A DNA stretch of 64,000 nt from an uncultured Lachnospiraceae bacterium (GTDB lineage: Bacteria; Bacillota; Clostridia; Lachnospirales; Lachnospiraceae). The stretch's first letter is position 1, and each line of letters starts with the position of its first letter. The notes beneath the pieces were generated by a model. That model worked only from the letters and a program-made list of their open reading frames with translations. It had not been told where the DNA came from and ran no database searches. A program made the translations under genes and the position numbers. The DNA is taken from positions 62,001 to 126,000 of the forward strand of contig CAMNSZ010000002.1 in assembly GCA_946557105.1 (NCBI GenBank), written 5' to 3'. Of the stretch, positions 19,067-29,454 are shown in pieces.

Positions 19067-19605
19067 TATAAAAATACATGCTTGTTATTCTTATATTTTT
19101 TCTCTTTATGGAGGGAGTAACCATATTCTTCCACATAAGAAAAATCCGTCTGCAGCGAGGCTTCCACAATAATCAGCGTGTCCTCCGTCACATATTTCAT
19201 ACCGCGTAAAAGGCTTAAAGCCCTCTTTTCATACTCCTCGCCATAGGGAGGATCCATAAAAATCACGTCAACCTGCTTTTCATATATACTGTTCAAGCCT
19301 GCGAGCGCATCCTGCTTTAATACTATAGCACGGTCCAGAAATTTCGTAAATGTCAGGTTTTGTTCGATACAGGAAAGCGCCTTGGATGAATTCTCCATAA
19401 AATAAGCTTTTCTGGCGCCCCGGCTCAACGCTTCTATACCAATGCCTCCGCTGCCGCTAAACATATCAACGAAAACACATCCCGGTATATATATCTGCAG
19501 CATATTGAATAATGTCTCCTTAATTCTGTCGGCAGTAGGTCTGGTGTCCATACCGTCGGGTGTCTTCAATGGAAGACTGCGTGCCGTTCCTGCTATTACT
19601 CTCAT
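19051..19605 (-). CDS. rsmD: 16S rRNA (guanine-966-N2)-methyltransferase
   Basis: 184 residues, SAM-dependent methyltransferase. MRVIAGTARSLPLKTPDG and RPTADRIKETLFNML are the RsmD N-terminal signature; FVDMFSGSGGIGIEALSRGA is the SAM motif, IFMDPPYG the catalytic DPPY. Methylates the small-subunit rRNA. 20 nt downstream of the topoisomerase A subunit, so probably co-transcribed. Confidence 0.95.
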   Translation of the reverse strand: MRVIAGTARSLPLKTPDGMDTRPTADRIKETLFNMLQIYIPGCVFVDMFSGSGGIGIEALSRGARKAYFMENSSKALSCIEQNLTFTKFLDRAIVLKQDALAGLNSIYEKQVDVIFMDPPYGEEYEKRALSLLRGMKYVTEDTLIIVEASLQTDFSYVEEYGYSLHKEKKYKNNKHVFLYKIPA

Positions 19606-19625
19606 TTTTGTATTTCCCTTTCTTT

Positions 19626-21863
19626 TTAAACCCGAATTTTGGTACCCTTACCGTCTCGTTTCGCGGGCTTTAAATTATTCAACACAATTTTTTTGTTTTT
19701 ATAATCAATTACCGCTTCCACTGCGTTCTGGGTATAATACACATTTTCAATACTGTCTTTTTCTCCCAGCTTCATGCCCCTGACACCGATAGCCCCCTTT
19801 TTCTTCTCGGGAATTTCCTCAATGGGAAAACGAAGAAAATAACCTTCCTTGGATTGAAGGACAATATTTCTCTGCTCCCGCAGGGAGACTATGCTAACAA
19901 CTCTGTCACCTTCGCCAAGCTTGGTGGCCGCAACGGTACGTTTTGCCACGTCAAATTCTCCGCCGTTCACAATTTTCATCATAGACTGCGCAGTCACAAA
20001 AATGACCTGACACAGATTCAGCTCGGACTGTGAAGTAATAAACACAAGCCCTTCTTTCTCGGAGCTGAAATTGCTCACATTGTCAATGGGAATACCCTTG
20101 TCACGGAATTTTCCAAAGGGCAAATCTAAAACCTTAATGGTATGCAGCTGTCCGGTATTAGTAAAAAGACAGACCCTGCCTGTATTTTTGCAGGTAAAAA
20201 TATATTTGTTCTCCGCATCGGCGGCTTCTTTATTTCTTTCATAGGTGGCGATATCGATGGTCTTGGCATAACCGAAACGATCCATCAGGAACACTACCTC
20301 CATCTCCTCAAGCTCCTTCTCCCTGTAAACAGCCTCCTGACCGTTCTCTATAACAGTCTTACGCTTTTTACCGTATGCCTTTTTAATGTCCTCCAGCTCG
20401 TTTATGATGACCTGCGCCATAGAATCACGCTTATCCAGAATATCTTCATAGCGGTAAATATTGGCCATGGTCTCCTCGTGTTCGTTTATTAAAGCCTCAA
20501 TCTCCAGACCAATTAACTTATATAAACGCATCTCCAAAATAGCGTTTGCCTGCTTCTCTGAGAAAGCAAGCTGTGCTGCCATAATTTTGGATTCTTTGGA
20601 GCGGAATTTTATGCCATCAATTTTACCTTCCACAAGACATGCCTTTGCCATTGCCCTGTCCTTGGAGCCCCGCAGGATTTCAATAATCAGATCGATTACA
20701 TTACATGCCTTGATAAGCCCCTCCTGTATCTCCTTTTTCTCAAGCTCCTTTGCCAAAAGGTTTGTATACTTTCTGGTTGCTACCTGAAACTGGAAATCAA
20801 CGTTTGCCTTGATAATCTGCTTTAATCCCATTGTCTCAGGTCTGCCGTCTGCGATGGCAAGCATGTTAACGCCAAAGGTGTCCTCCAGCCGGGTCTTTTT
20901 GTAAAGCATATTTACAAAATTCTCGGGATCGGCATCCTTGCGAAGCTCAATAACAATGCGGATACCCTCCTTGGAGGATTGATTGGAAATATCCACAATA
21001 TCCTGTGTCTTTTTTGTCTCGGACAATGCCGCCACGTCCATCAGAAACTTGGAAATATTGGCGCCTATCATTGTATAGGGTATTTCGGTGATGACAACAT
21101 TGGTCTTACCACCCTTTGTCTTTTCAAACTCCACCTTGCCGCGAAGCTTAATCTTGCCCGTGCCCGTCTCATAAATGTCAAGCAGCTCGTCCTTGTTAAT
21201 CACAATGCCGCCTGTAGGAAAATCAGGGCCCTTCACATAACGCATAAGCTCCTTAGTGGTTATATTTTCGTTTAACAGGTATGCTTTTGCCCCATCAAGC
21301 ACCTCCGTTAAATTATGCGGCGGAATGCTGGTAGCCATACCTACGGCAATACCCTCGGAGCCGTTGACTAAAAGGTTGGGAATTTTCACGGGAAGCACGG
21401 AGGGCTCCTTTTCCGTCTCATCAAAATTGGGAATAAAGTCCACCACATCCTTGTCCAAATCCCCAAGGAACGCCTCCTGCGTAACGCGCTGTAATCTTGC
21501 CTCCGTATAGCGCATTGCCGCCGCTGTGTCCCCCTCTATATTTCCGAAGTTGCCGTGACCGTCAATCAGAGGCAGCCCCTTCTTAAAATCCTGACTCATC
21601 ACGACCAACGCCTCATAGATGGAGCTATCGCCGTGGGGGTGATATTTACCCATAGTGTCGCCCACGATACGGGCGCTTTTACGGTAGGGTCTGTCATAGC
21701 GGATTCCCAGCTCGTACATATCGTACAGGGTTCTCCTCTGAACCGGCTTTAAGCCGTCGCGCACATCCGGTAATGCTCTGGCAATAATAACGCTCATCGC
21801 ATAGTCAATATAGGCTTTTTGCATTTCCTCCGAATATTCGGTCCTTATAATTCTATCGTCCAT
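19626..21863 (-). CDS. Type IIA topoisomerase subunit A (ParC/GyrA-type)
   Basis: 745 residues. DNA breakage-reunion subunit: MDDRIIRTEYSEEMQKAYIDYAMSVI, the quinolone-resistance region MGKYHPHGDSSIYEALV, and the active-site Tyr in AAMRYTEARL. Short C-terminal beta-propeller with KKKGAIGVRGMKLGE and KRDGKGTKIRV but no QRRGGKG-type GyrA box visible, so it fits ParC better than GyrA. Paired with the B subunit 54 nt upstream. In Clostridia such second pairs act as topoisomerase IV; exact supercoiling activity cannot be decided here. Confidence 0.9.
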   Translation of the reverse strand: MDDRIIRTEYSEEMQKAYIDYAMSVIIARALPDVRDGLKPVQRRTLYDMYELGIRYDRPYRKSARIVGDTMGKYHPHGDSSIYEALVVMSQDFKKGLPLIDGHGNFGNIEGDTAAAMRYTEARLQRVTQEAFLGDLDKDVVDFIPNFDETEKEPSVLPVKIPNLLVNGSEGIAVGMATSIPPHNLTEVLDGAKAYLLNENITTKELMRYVKGPDFPTGGIVINKDELLDIYETGTGKIKLRGKVEFEKTKGGKTNVVITEIPYTMIGANISKFLMDVAALSETKKTQDIVDISNQSSKEGIRIVIELRKDADPENFVNMLYKKTRLEDTFGVNMLAIADGRPETMGLKQIIKANVDFQFQVATRKYTNLLAKELEKKEIQEGLIKACNVIDLIIEILRGSKDRAMAKACLVEGKIDGIKFRSKESKIMAAQLAFSEKQANAILEMRLYKLIGLEIEALINEHEETMANIYRYEDILDKRDSMAQVIINELEDIKKAYGKKRKTVIENGQEAVYREKELEEMEVVFLMDRFGYAKTIDIATYERNKEAADAENKYIFTCKNTGRVCLFTNTGQLHTIKVLDLPFGKFRDKGIPIDNVSNFSSEKEGLVFITSQSELNLCQVIFVTAQSMMKIVNGGEFDVAKRTVAATKLGEGDRVVSIVSLREQRNIVLQSKEGYFLRFPIEEIPEKKKGAIGVRGMKLGEKDSIENVYYTQNAVEAVIDYKNKKIVLNNLKPAKRDGKGTKIRV

Positions 21864-21917
21864 GTATCCTCTTTATCCTGCCCTATCAGGCATGTCATTG
21901 CTCTTCCAAATATTTGC

Positions 21918-23840
21918 CTACACATCAAGCTCCGCATCCGTGGCATGGTCATAAATAAACGCCTTGCGGGGAGGAACTTCCGTTCCCATAAGCATTTCCG
22001 TGACCTCGGAAGCCATACGCGCATCCTCTATCTCAACCTTTTTCAGCATTCTTGCATCAGGGTCAAGGGTCGTTTCCCAAAGCTGTTCGGCATCCATTTC
22101 ACCCAGACCCTTATATCTTTGAAGGGTAAAAGAGCCCCTGTGGGTTTTGCGGTATTTTTCCAGCGCCTTATCGTCATAGAGGTACTCCTCTTTTCCCTTT
22201 GCCGGCATGGCCTTGTAAAGAGGCGGCATAGCAATATAAACATGCCCCTCAAAAATCAGCTCCGGCATAAATCGGTAAAACAAGGTCAAAAGCAGGGTGG
22301 AAATATGCGCTCCGTCCACGTCGGCATCCGCCATAATGATAATCTTGTCATAGCGAAGCTTGGAAATATCGAAATCATTTCCATAGCCCTCGGAAAAGCC
22401 GCAGCCAAAGGCATTTATCATGGTCTTAATCTCGGCGTTTGCAAGAACCTTGTCAATACTTGCCTTTTCCACATTGAGAATCTTCCCCCTGATGGGCAGA
22501 ATTGCCTGATACATACGGTTTCTTGCCGTTTTTGCACTGCCCCCTGCGGAATCTCCCTCCACGATAAAAATTTCGCATTTGGAAGGATCCTTCGATTCGC
22601 AATTTGCAAGCTTACCATTGGAATCAAAGGAAAACTTCTGCTTGGTGAGCATATTCGTCCTTGCCTTCTCCTCCGTCTTACGGATTTTTGCCGCTTTTTC
22701 GGCGCAGCCGATGATATTTTTCAATGTTTCCAGATTTCTGTCAAAAAAGCGTATAATCTCATCGCCCGTCACCTTGGAAACCACCTTCGCCGCATCCTGA
22801 TTGTCAAGCTTGGTCTTTGTCTGACCCTCAAACCTTGGATCGGGATGCTTAATGGATACCACAGCAGTCATGCCGTTGCGAACATCCGCGCCGGTAAAAT
22901 TGGCGTCCTTCTCCTTTAATATATTAAGCTCTCTCGCATAGGTATTAATCACATTTGTAAACATGGTTTTAAAGCCGGTAAGATGCGTACCGCCTTCCGA
23001 ATTATAAATATTATTACAGAAGCCGAGTACGTTTTCATGAAATTCGTTTACATATTGAAGCGCAACCTCAACGGAAATGCCCTCGCTCTCGCCGGAAAAA
23101 TAAATAACGTCGTGAATCGCTTCCTTTGATTTGTTCATATCCTTGATAAAGCCCACAATTCCCTCGGGCTCATGGAAGGTAATCCGCTCCGGCTCAGTCT
23201 TTCTTTTATCCTCAAACACAATGGACAGCTCAGGATTTAAGTACGCGGTTTCATGAAGCCTGCTCTTCACCTCGTCTTCCTTAAAACGGGTCTTGTCAAA
23301 AATCGTGTCGTCCGGCAGAAAATTAATGACCGTGCCTGTTTCCCTTGTCTTTCCCACTACGGGCAGAAGACCGTCTATCAGGTCTACCGTAGGATTTCCT
23401 CTCTCATATTTATCTTCGTAAATAAAGCCGCCGCTCTTGACCCTGACGGTCAATTTCGTGGAAAGGGCGTTTACCACGGAGGAACCAACCCCGTGAAGAC
23501 CTCCGCTTGTCTTGTATGCGGAATTATCAAACTTTCCTCCTGCGTGAAGGGTGGTAAAAACCAGACGCTCTGCGCTTACTCCCTTTTCATGCATTCCCAC
23601 TGGAATTCCACGCCCGTTATCCGCAACGGTCGCGGAGCCGTCCGCCTCAAGCGTCACCGTTATGGTATCGCAAAAGCCTGCCAAATGCTCGTCCACCGAG
23701 TTGTCCACAATTTCGTAAATCAAATGGTTTAAGCCTTTGGTTGACACGCTGCCGATATACATTCCGGGTCTCTTACGGACCGCCTCCAGCCCCTCCAATA
23801 CCGTTATACTGGAGGCGTCATAATTATTTGTCTTTGCCAT
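21918..23840 (-). CDS. Type IIA topoisomerase subunit B (ParE/GyrB-type)
   Basis: 640 residues. GHKL ATPase region VRKRPGMYIGS, EIVDNSVDEHLAG and DNGRGIPVGMHEKG; TOPRIM with IVEGDSAGGSAKTARN and IMADADVDGAHI; C-terminal RYKGLGEMDAEQLWETT and a final DHATDAELDV. ATP-driven strand passage partner of subunit A downstream. AAAGGAG precedes the ATG by 8 nt. A first gene of the unit, but no clear -35 box was found in the 109 nt upstream. Confidence 0.92.
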   Translation of the reverse strand: MAKTNNYDASSITVLEGLEAVRKRPGMYIGSVSTKGLNHLIYEIVDNSVDEHLAGFCDTITVTLEADGSATVADNGRGIPVGMHEKGVSAERLVFTTLHAGGKFDNSAYKTSGGLHGVGSSVVNALSTKLTVRVKSGGFIYEDKYERGNPTVDLIDGLLPVVGKTRETGTVINFLPDDTIFDKTRFKEDEVKSRLHETAYLNPELSIVFEDKRKTEPERITFHEPEGIVGFIKDMNKSKEAIHDVIYFSGESEGISVEVALQYVNEFHENVLGFCNNIYNSEGGTHLTGFKTMFTNVINTYARELNILKEKDANFTGADVRNGMTAVVSIKHPDPRFEGQTKTKLDNQDAAKVVSKVTGDEIIRFFDRNLETLKNIIGCAEKAAKIRKTEEKARTNMLTKQKFSFDSNGKLANCESKDPSKCEIFIVEGDSAGGSAKTARNRMYQAILPIRGKILNVEKASIDKVLANAEIKTMINAFGCGFSEGYGNDFDISKLRYDKIIIMADADVDGAHISTLLLTLFYRFMPELIFEGHVYIAMPPLYKAMPAKGKEEYLYDDKALEKYRKTHRGSFTLQRYKGLGEMDAEQLWETTLDPDARMLKKVEIEDARMASEVTEMLMGTEVPPRKAFIYDHATDAELDV

Positions 23841-23949
23841 TTAAAAAACTCCTTTTTGATGGTTCCCCAATCATCTATATATTTTCTAATCCGCCGGTAC
23901 CTGATCTCTTATATGAGTATTTCCGGCTTAATAAATGCGGTGCGGAATC

Positions 23950-24819
23950 TTATACGGAAATCTTCTTACAGCAGGCAAAGGCAAGCGCTCCCGGTCCTAT
24001 ATGGCAGGCTACGCTAAGAGAAAGCGGGTCAATATGAATATCGTATCCCGGAAATTGAGCCAAAATCTCCTCCTTGTACGCCACAGCCGCCTCCTCGTTG
24101 TTGGTGTGTGCAATCTGCAGCCAGATATCCTTTTCCTCCGTCATCCCCCCAAAGCGGTTCATAATATCATTCTTAATGGCATTTATCATTATTCCTCTTC
24201 CCTGAGCGGTAGTTCTCGCCTTGGCAAAGGCATCCAGCTTATCACCCTGAATCTGCAGCACGGGCTTTAAACGCAGCATAGTGCCGATAGCCGCAGCCGC
24301 AGGGGTAATTCTGCCCCCCTTTTTCAGATAGTAGAGCGTATCGAGCATAATATAAATACTGCTGTTGAATTTATCAGCCTCCAAAAAATCTTTTATTTCT
24401 TTTGCACTCATGCCCTTGGAACACAATAGCTTGGCGTCCAAGGCAGATTGGCGCTGGGTCACGGAAATACGCTGATTATTTACCACCTGTACCCTGCCCT
24501 CATAATCTTCGGCAAGCATCATAGCGCTCTGACACGAGCCGGACAGCCCGCTGCTCATAGGAATATGCACTATTTCGTCATAGTCCTTTAATAATTCGTT
24601 CCAAAGACTCATAACCGACTCCGGAGAAGGCTGGCTGGTTCCGATGTTGGCACCGCTTTCCAGCTTTTTATAAAATTCCTCCTGCGTCAGGTCTATATCC
24701 TCAAAATAAGTCTCTTCATTGATCATAAAAGGCATGGGCAGCACAAAAATGCCCATCTCCTTTGCCTGTGACTGTGTAACCCCACTGTTACTGTCTGTTA
24801 CTATTGCAATATTTGCCAT
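23950..24819 (-). CDS. DegV-family fatty-acid-binding protein
   Basis: 289 residues. MANIAIVTDSNSGVTQSQAKEMGI, TSQPSPESVMSLW and HIPMSSGLSGSCQSA are the DegV/FakB signature; the family binds a fatty acid and, with a FakA kinase, phosphorylates it for phospholipid synthesis. A possible FakA-like partner (DAK2 protein) lies in this window at 27175-28884. Stands 131 nt after recG's 3' region and before the topoisomerase B gene. Confidence 0.88.
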   Translation of the reverse strand: MANIAIVTDSNSGVTQSQAKEMGIFVLPMPFMINEETYFEDIDLTQEEFYKKLESGANIGTSQPSPESVMSLWNELLKDYDEIVHIPMSSGLSGSCQSAMMLAEDYEGRVQVVNNQRISVTQRQSALDAKLLCSKGMSAKEIKDFLEADKFNSSIYIMLDTLYYLKKGGRITPAAAAIGTMLRLKPVLQIQGDKLDAFAKARTTAQGRGIMINAIKNDIMNRFGGMTEEKDIWLQIAHTNNEEAAVAYKEEILAQFPGYDIHIDPLSLSVACHIGPGALAFACCKKISV

Positions 24820-24927
24820 ATCTGCTTAAACCATGCCTTTCTGTTATTGCTGCAGGCAATAAACCAAATGCCACGTTAGACACAATGCTTTATCCACTGG
24901 CGCATTGGCGAATGCCGCAAGGGTCGC

Positions 24928-24949
24928 TTCCCGTTGCCTGTAACGGGAA
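24928..24949. repeat. Perfect 8-bp hairpin in the recG-degV gap
   Basis: TTCCCGTT-GCCTGT-AACGGGAA lies in the 153-nt gap after recG. No U-tract follows on either strand, so it is not a clear terminator; it could mark the 3' end of the recG transcript. Nothing else coding is seen in the gap. Confidence 0.45.
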
Positions 24950-24972
24950 ATGACTGTATCATTATTTTACTT

Positions 24973-27030
24973 TCAGATAGACCTAAAGTCAACACTGTTT
25001 CGCACAGTGGCCGAAAAGTGCCTTTTAAGAGCGGCATTTTTATCCGAGGCCAGCTCGCTATCCTCCTTAAGCAGGCTCTCCACGGCATCGGACGCCTGCT
25101 TAAGTATACCTGCATCCGTATATATGTCGCCCATTTCAAAGGCAAAATCACCGCTTTGCCGGACGCCGAAAAGCTCTCCCGGTCCGCGCAGCTTTAAGTC
25201 TTCCGAAGCTATAAAAAAGCCGTCGTTTGATTTATTTAAAATTCCCAGCCGTTCCATAGTTTGCTTTTTCTCATTGGCGCTCACAAAAATACAATAGCTT
25301 TGATGCTCGCCTCTTCCGACCCGACCCCTGAGCTGATGGAGCTGGGCAAGACCAAAACGCTCCGCATTTTCCACCATCATGACCGTGGCGTTCGGAACAT
25401 TTATCCCCACCTCTATTACGGTAGTGGAGACCAGTACTTGAATATCCTTTGCCGCGAATGCATCCATAATTTTATTTTTGTCGGCAGGACGCATTTTCCC
25501 ATGAAGATATGCCACCTGAATATAGGGAGGCAATGCCGCCCTCAGCTTGTCGGCATACTCCACAACATTTTCCACATCTTCAAGCTCTCCCTCCTCTACC
25601 ATGGGGCAGATTACATATGCCTGTCTGCCCTTCGCAACCTCCTTTGCTATAAACTCATATGCTTTAGGACGGTAAGCTGTATTCACCACACAATTTTTAA
25701 TAGGAAGTCTGTTTGCAGGAAGCTCGTCAATTACGGAAATATGCAAATCACCATACAAAATAATGGCAAGAGTGCGCGGGATGGGTGTTGCACTCATCAC
25801 AAGCACATGGGGCTTGTGTCCTTTTTCGGCTAAATGCTCCCTCTGGCGCACGCCAAATCGATGTTGCTCGTCCGTCACCACCAGAGCCAGAGAATGATAT
25901 ACAACCTTTTCCTGAATCAGCGCATGTGTTCCGATAACGAGGTTTGCCTCGCCGGAGGCGATTTTCCTATAAGCCTCCTTCTTTTCTCTGGCGGTCATTG
26001 AACCCACCAGAAGCACGGGGTGGAAAGCAAGTTTGTATGTCCTCGTATAGGAGGATATCCCATCGAAATGCTGCATGGCAAGAACCTCTGTGGGAGCCAT
26101 AAGAGCTCCCTGATATCCGTTTGCGGCGCACATAAGCAGGGCAAGCACCGCCACAATCGTTTTTCCGGAGCCCACATCGCCCTGAATAAGCCTGTTCATA
26201 CAGAAAGCGCCGCTACAATCGTCACGAATCTCCTGCCATACCTTTTTCTGCCCTTTTGTGAGGACAAAGGGAAGCCCCTCCAAAAAACGCACCGTATCAG
26301 CCGTCTCATACATGGGATAGCCGTTTTCAAGCCGGGCGCTCAGCTCTTTATTTTTGCGCAGCAGCAACAAAAATGAGAAAAATTCGTCAAAAACAATACG
26401 TCGTCTTGCCCTTTGCATGGAGACCGTATCCTCCGGAAAATGGATGGAACATAGAGCATCCTTTATGGAAGTTAAATCATATTCCGACAGTATACGCTCC
26501 GGATAAAACTCCTCCTCAAATTCATAAAGACCAAGCGCCTGTTTCACTGCCTTTTGTACGGCGTGATTGGTCAGCCCCTTCGTCAGAGAATATCTTGGCT
26601 GCAGGACGCCTGTCTGCTTACGATAATCTTCAATCGAATAAATTTGGGGCTGCTCCATAATTCTGGCAGCGCTGCGAGTCTGTACCAGTCCTCGGAAAAC
26701 ATAAAATCCACCCGGTCTCAATAGCTTTTTTAAAAACGGCATATTAAAAAACGTAAGCTGCATCGCTGCGGAAGAATCTCTCACCAAAACATTTATTATC
26801 ACAAGGCTGCGAACCTTTTTCTGACCGGGAACGGCGGTAACCGATGCGTAAATGGCACAGACCTCGCCGGGAACGGTCTCGCTGATAGGAACAGGCTCCT
26901 CAAAGCTTTCGTATGCCCTCGGATAATGATTTACCAAATCGCCCACCGTGCGCACGTTAATCTTTTCAAAAAGCTTCTGAGATTTTTCGCCAACGCCCTT
27001 CAAATCTGTTATAGGGGCATTATCGTTCAT
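24973..27030 (-). CDS. recG: ATP-dependent DNA helicase RecG
   Basis: About 685 residues. RecG reverses stalled replication forks and branch-migrates junctions. N-terminal wedge/OB region (TDLKGVGEKSQKLFEKI, VNHYPRAYE), then helicase domain 1 with QGDVGSGKTIVAV (Walker A) and VTDEQHRFGVRQRE (DEQH box), MSATPIPRTLA, and domain 2 with VSTTVIEVGINVPNA and QLHQLRGRVGRG. Start at 27030 (MNDNAPITDLKG); the longer frame to 27060 lacks support. Same strand and order as yloV-asp23. Confidence 0.97.
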   Translation of the reverse strand: MNDNAPITDLKGVGEKSQKLFEKINVRTVGDLVNHYPRAYESFEEPVPISETVPGEVCAIYASVTAVPGQKKVRSLVIINVLVRDSSAAMQLTFFNMPFLKKLLRPGGFYVFRGLVQTRSAARIMEQPQIYSIEDYRKQTGVLQPRYSLTKGLTNHAVQKAVKQALGLYEFEEEFYPERILSEYDLTSIKDALCSIHFPEDTVSMQRARRRIVFDEFFSFLLLLRKNKELSARLENGYPMYETADTVRFLEGLPFVLTKGQKKVWQEIRDDCSGAFCMNRLIQGDVGSGKTIVAVLALLMCAANGYQGALMAPTEVLAMQHFDGISSYTRTYKLAFHPVLLVGSMTAREKKEAYRKIASGEANLVIGTHALIQEKVVYHSLALVVTDEQHRFGVRQREHLAEKGHKPHVLVMSATPIPRTLAIILYGDLHISVIDELPANRLPIKNCVVNTAYRPKAYEFIAKEVAKGRQAYVICPMVEEGELEDVENVVEYADKLRAALPPYIQVAYLHGKMRPADKNKIMDAFAAKDIQVLVSTTVIEVGINVPNATVMMVENAERFGLAQLHQLRGRVGRGEHQSYCIFVSANEKKQTMERLGILNKSNDGFFIASEDLKLRGPGELFGVRQSGDFAFEMGDIYTDAGILKQASDAVESLLKEDSELASDKNAALKRHFSATVRNSVDFRSI

Positions 27031-27146
27031 AAAATCACACCTCTCTGCGTTCCTTCGCATAAAACATATATACTTAGAATTGCGAAAAGGTCTGCCGAAT
27101 CAAGATGGCAGAAACCTATGAAAAATGTATCCCGAAAACAATTATC

Positions 27147-27174
27147 AGAAAAAAGGAGACAAAGCTGCCTCCTT
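27147..27174 (-). terminator. Intrinsic terminator after yloV
   Basis: On the minus strand AAGGAG-GCAGCTTTGT-CTCCTT is followed by TTTTCTG directly after the yloV stop codon. Short stem but good U-tract; it would separate yloV from recG. Confidence 0.6.
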
Positions 27175-28884
27175 CTACTCCACTGAAATTACATAGTAAT
27201 AAATAGGCTGACCACCGTATTGAAGCTCCACATCACAGGAGGGATATGCTTTCTTCAGGCTTGCACATAACGCCTCGGCATCCTCCTCCTCCACGTCGCA
27301 GCCATAGTAAATGCTGATTAACTCTGAAGAATCGTCCACCATCGCGGCTGTCATCTCCTCGGTGATGCCCGCCATATCCTGACCGGCACATATAATACCC
27401 TTATCACCGATACCCATATAATCGCCTTTTTTGATTTCCTTGTCGTCGATGACCGTATCCCTGACAGCATACGTTACCTGACCTGTCTTGACATTACCGA
27501 TTTCCCGAAGCATTGTCTCCTCATTTTCGTCGGCAGAAAGCTCCGGCACATAGTTAATGACTGCCGTGATTCCCTGTGGGATAGTCTTGGTGGGAATTAC
27601 CAAAAGATTCTTATCCGTCATAAGCTCCGCGGCCTGATTTGCCGCCAAAACAATATTTTTATTGTTAGGCAGAATGAAAATAGTCCGTGCATTTACTTTG
27701 TCCACCGCATCCAGAATATCGGCAGTGCTGGGATTCATGGTCTGACCGCCCTCAATAATATAATCCACGCCCAGACTCTTGAATATCTCGTTAACCCCCT
27801 GTCCTATGGAAACGGCAATAAATCCTATTTCCTTGGGCGGCTGGGTCTCCTTTGCGGCTTCTGTGTCAGTGACAGAACCTGCCTCCTCTGCGGCAGCCTC
27901 CTTCGCAGACATCTTAAAAAGCTTTTCCTGATGCTCTATACGCATGTTATCGATTTTCATATTGGAAAGCGCGCCATACTTCAATGCCTTCTGGATAGCA
28001 AGCCCCGGGTCATTGGTATGTACATGCACCTTAACCACATCATCATCCGCAACACATACAATAGAATCGCCGATAGATTCCAAATAAGCCTTGAAATCCA
28101 TCTCTGCTTTTATATTAAAGGTTTTGTTAAGCAAAATAATAAATTCCGTACAGTAGCCGAACTTAATGTCAGCCTCCGCCTGTACCTCCAAAAAAGGGCT
28201 CATGCCGTATCCGCTTCTTGCAGCGGGTCTGTCCGTCATGGCGACAGTCAAATCAATTTCCTTTCCAAGAAAAGCGTCAAACGCGCCGTTTAGTACCTCC
28301 ACTAACCCCTGTCCACCGGAGTCCACTACTCCTGCCTGCTTTAAAACAGGCAGCATTTCAGGCGTCTGGCTTAACACATACTTGGCATGCTCAATCACCG
28401 TTCCCATAAATTCCTCTATATCTTCAACACCGTTCTCTCTAAGCTCCTTCGCTTTATCGGCAGCGCCTCTTGCAACGGTGAGAATAGTTCCCTCCTTGGG
28501 CTTCATGACCGCCTTATATGCAGTTTCTACGGCCTTTTCACATGCCGCAGCCAAAACGGATACCGTCAGCTCGGACTCAAGGCTGACAGCCTTGGTAAAT
28601 CCCCTGAAAAGCTGGGATAAAATCACACCGGAATTTCCTCTGGCACCCCTCAGGGAACCGCTGGAAATCGCTTTGCAGATAGCCTCCATCTTAGCATCAC
28701 CGCCCAATGCAGAAACCTCTCTCGCTGCGGACATAATGGTCATAGTCATGTTAGTGCCGGTATCTCCGTCAGGAACGGGAAAAACATTCAACTCGTTTAT
28801 CCATTCCTTTTTATTTTCAAGATTCTTTGCGCCGGCAAGAAACATTTTGGAAAACAGCTTTGCATCTATTTTTTGTATGCCCAC
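27175..28884 (-). CDS. yloV: DAK2-domain protein YloV (FakA-like fatty acid kinase)
   Basis: About 569 residues. N-terminal DAK2 (DhaL) ATP-binding domain: NELNVFPVPDGDTGTNMTMT, GARGNSGVILSQLFRG and VDSGGQGLVEVLNGAFDAF; central and C-terminal DegV-related domains with GFIAVSIGQGVNEIF and IFILPNNKNIVLAA. FakA phosphorylates acyl groups bound to DegV/FakB. The start is taken as GTG at 28884 because AGGAGG lies 8 nt before it, giving VGIQKIDAKLF; an ATT-to-ATG like frame start at 28905 would overlap asp23. Together with asp23 it forms a conserved pair. Confidence 0.92.
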   Translation of the reverse strand: MGIQKIDAKLFSKMFLAGAKNLENKKEWINELNVFPVPDGDTGTNMTMTIMSAAREVSALGGDAKMEAICKAISSGSLRGARGNSGVILSQLFRGFTKAVSLESELTVSVLAAACEKAVETAYKAVMKPKEGTILTVARGAADKAKELRENGVEDIEEFMGTVIEHAKYVLSQTPEMLPVLKQAGVVDSGGQGLVEVLNGAFDAFLGKEIDLTVAMTDRPAARSGYGMSPFLEVQAEADIKFGYCTEFIILLNKTFNIKAEMDFKAYLESIGDSIVCVADDDVVKVHVHTNDPGLAIQKALKYGALSNMKIDNMRIEHQEKLFKMSAKEAAAEEAGSVTDTEAAKETQPPKEIGFIAVSIGQGVNEIFKSLGVDYIIEGGQTMNPSTADILDAVDKVNARTIFILPNNKNIVLAANQAAELMTDKNLLVIPTKTIPQGITAVINYVPELSADENEETMLREIGNVKTGQVTYAVRDTVIDDKEIKKGDYMGIGDKGIICAGQDMAGITEEMTAAMVDDSSELISIYYGCDVEEEDAEALCASLKKAYPSCDVELQYGGQPIYYYVISVE

Positions 28885-28897
28885 GGGTATATCCTCC

Positions 28898-29257
28898 TTA
28901 ATCAATCACTCTCACACCATCTACAAAGATGTTAATTTTTTCTATTCCTATTCCGGTAAATTCTTCCACCTTATATTTTACGTTACTGATTAAATTATCA
29001 GCGACTGCAATTATACTGACGCCGTATGCCACTATAACATGGAAGTCCAGAATTAACTTATGATTACTTAAGGTAACGTTAATGCCTCTGGTAAGACTGT
29101 CCATTTTCAACAGACGAACCAGCCCGTCCTTTACATTTATTCCCGCCATTCCTACTATACCAAAGCATTCCACTGCAACACTACCCGCATACTGGGCAAT
29201 TACTTCATTGTCAATGATTATATTCCCCATATGGGTATTCATAGAAGAACCTTTCAT
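28898..29257 (-). CDS. Asp23/Gls24-family envelope stress protein
   Basis: About 119 residues. NIIIDNEVIAQYAGSVAVECFGIVGMA and LILDFHVIVAYGVSIIAVADNLI are the Asp23 signature; VEEFTGIGIEKINIFVDGVRV ends the domain. The family sits at the membrane in Firmicutes. Start uncertain: ATG at 29257 (MKGSSMNTHMGN) fits relatives, while ATG at 29242 has AAAGG 7 nt upstream. An open frame continues to 29380 but does not resemble the family. Gap of 13 nt to yloV. Confidence 0.9.
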   Translation of the reverse strand: MKGSSMNTHMGNIIIDNEVIAQYAGSVAVECFGIVGMAGINVKDGLVRLLKMDSLTRGINVTLSNHKLILDFHVIVAYGVSIIAVADNLISNVKYKVEEFTGIGIEKINIFVDGVRVID

Positions 29258-29454
29258 ATTAGCTACCAACCTTTCCGTGACCAAATATCCGGCTGTCGGG
29301 TCATCCTGCCCCATAGCCACTTGATTCAATATCATGTTTATGCCAAAGAAGCCCTTTTTCATGACGTTTTCCGCCGACATGTTATATCATAACAGTTTTT
29401 TACCAAAAAAGAAATATAAAAATGAAAATTTTTGGAAAAAAGAATTATTTACGC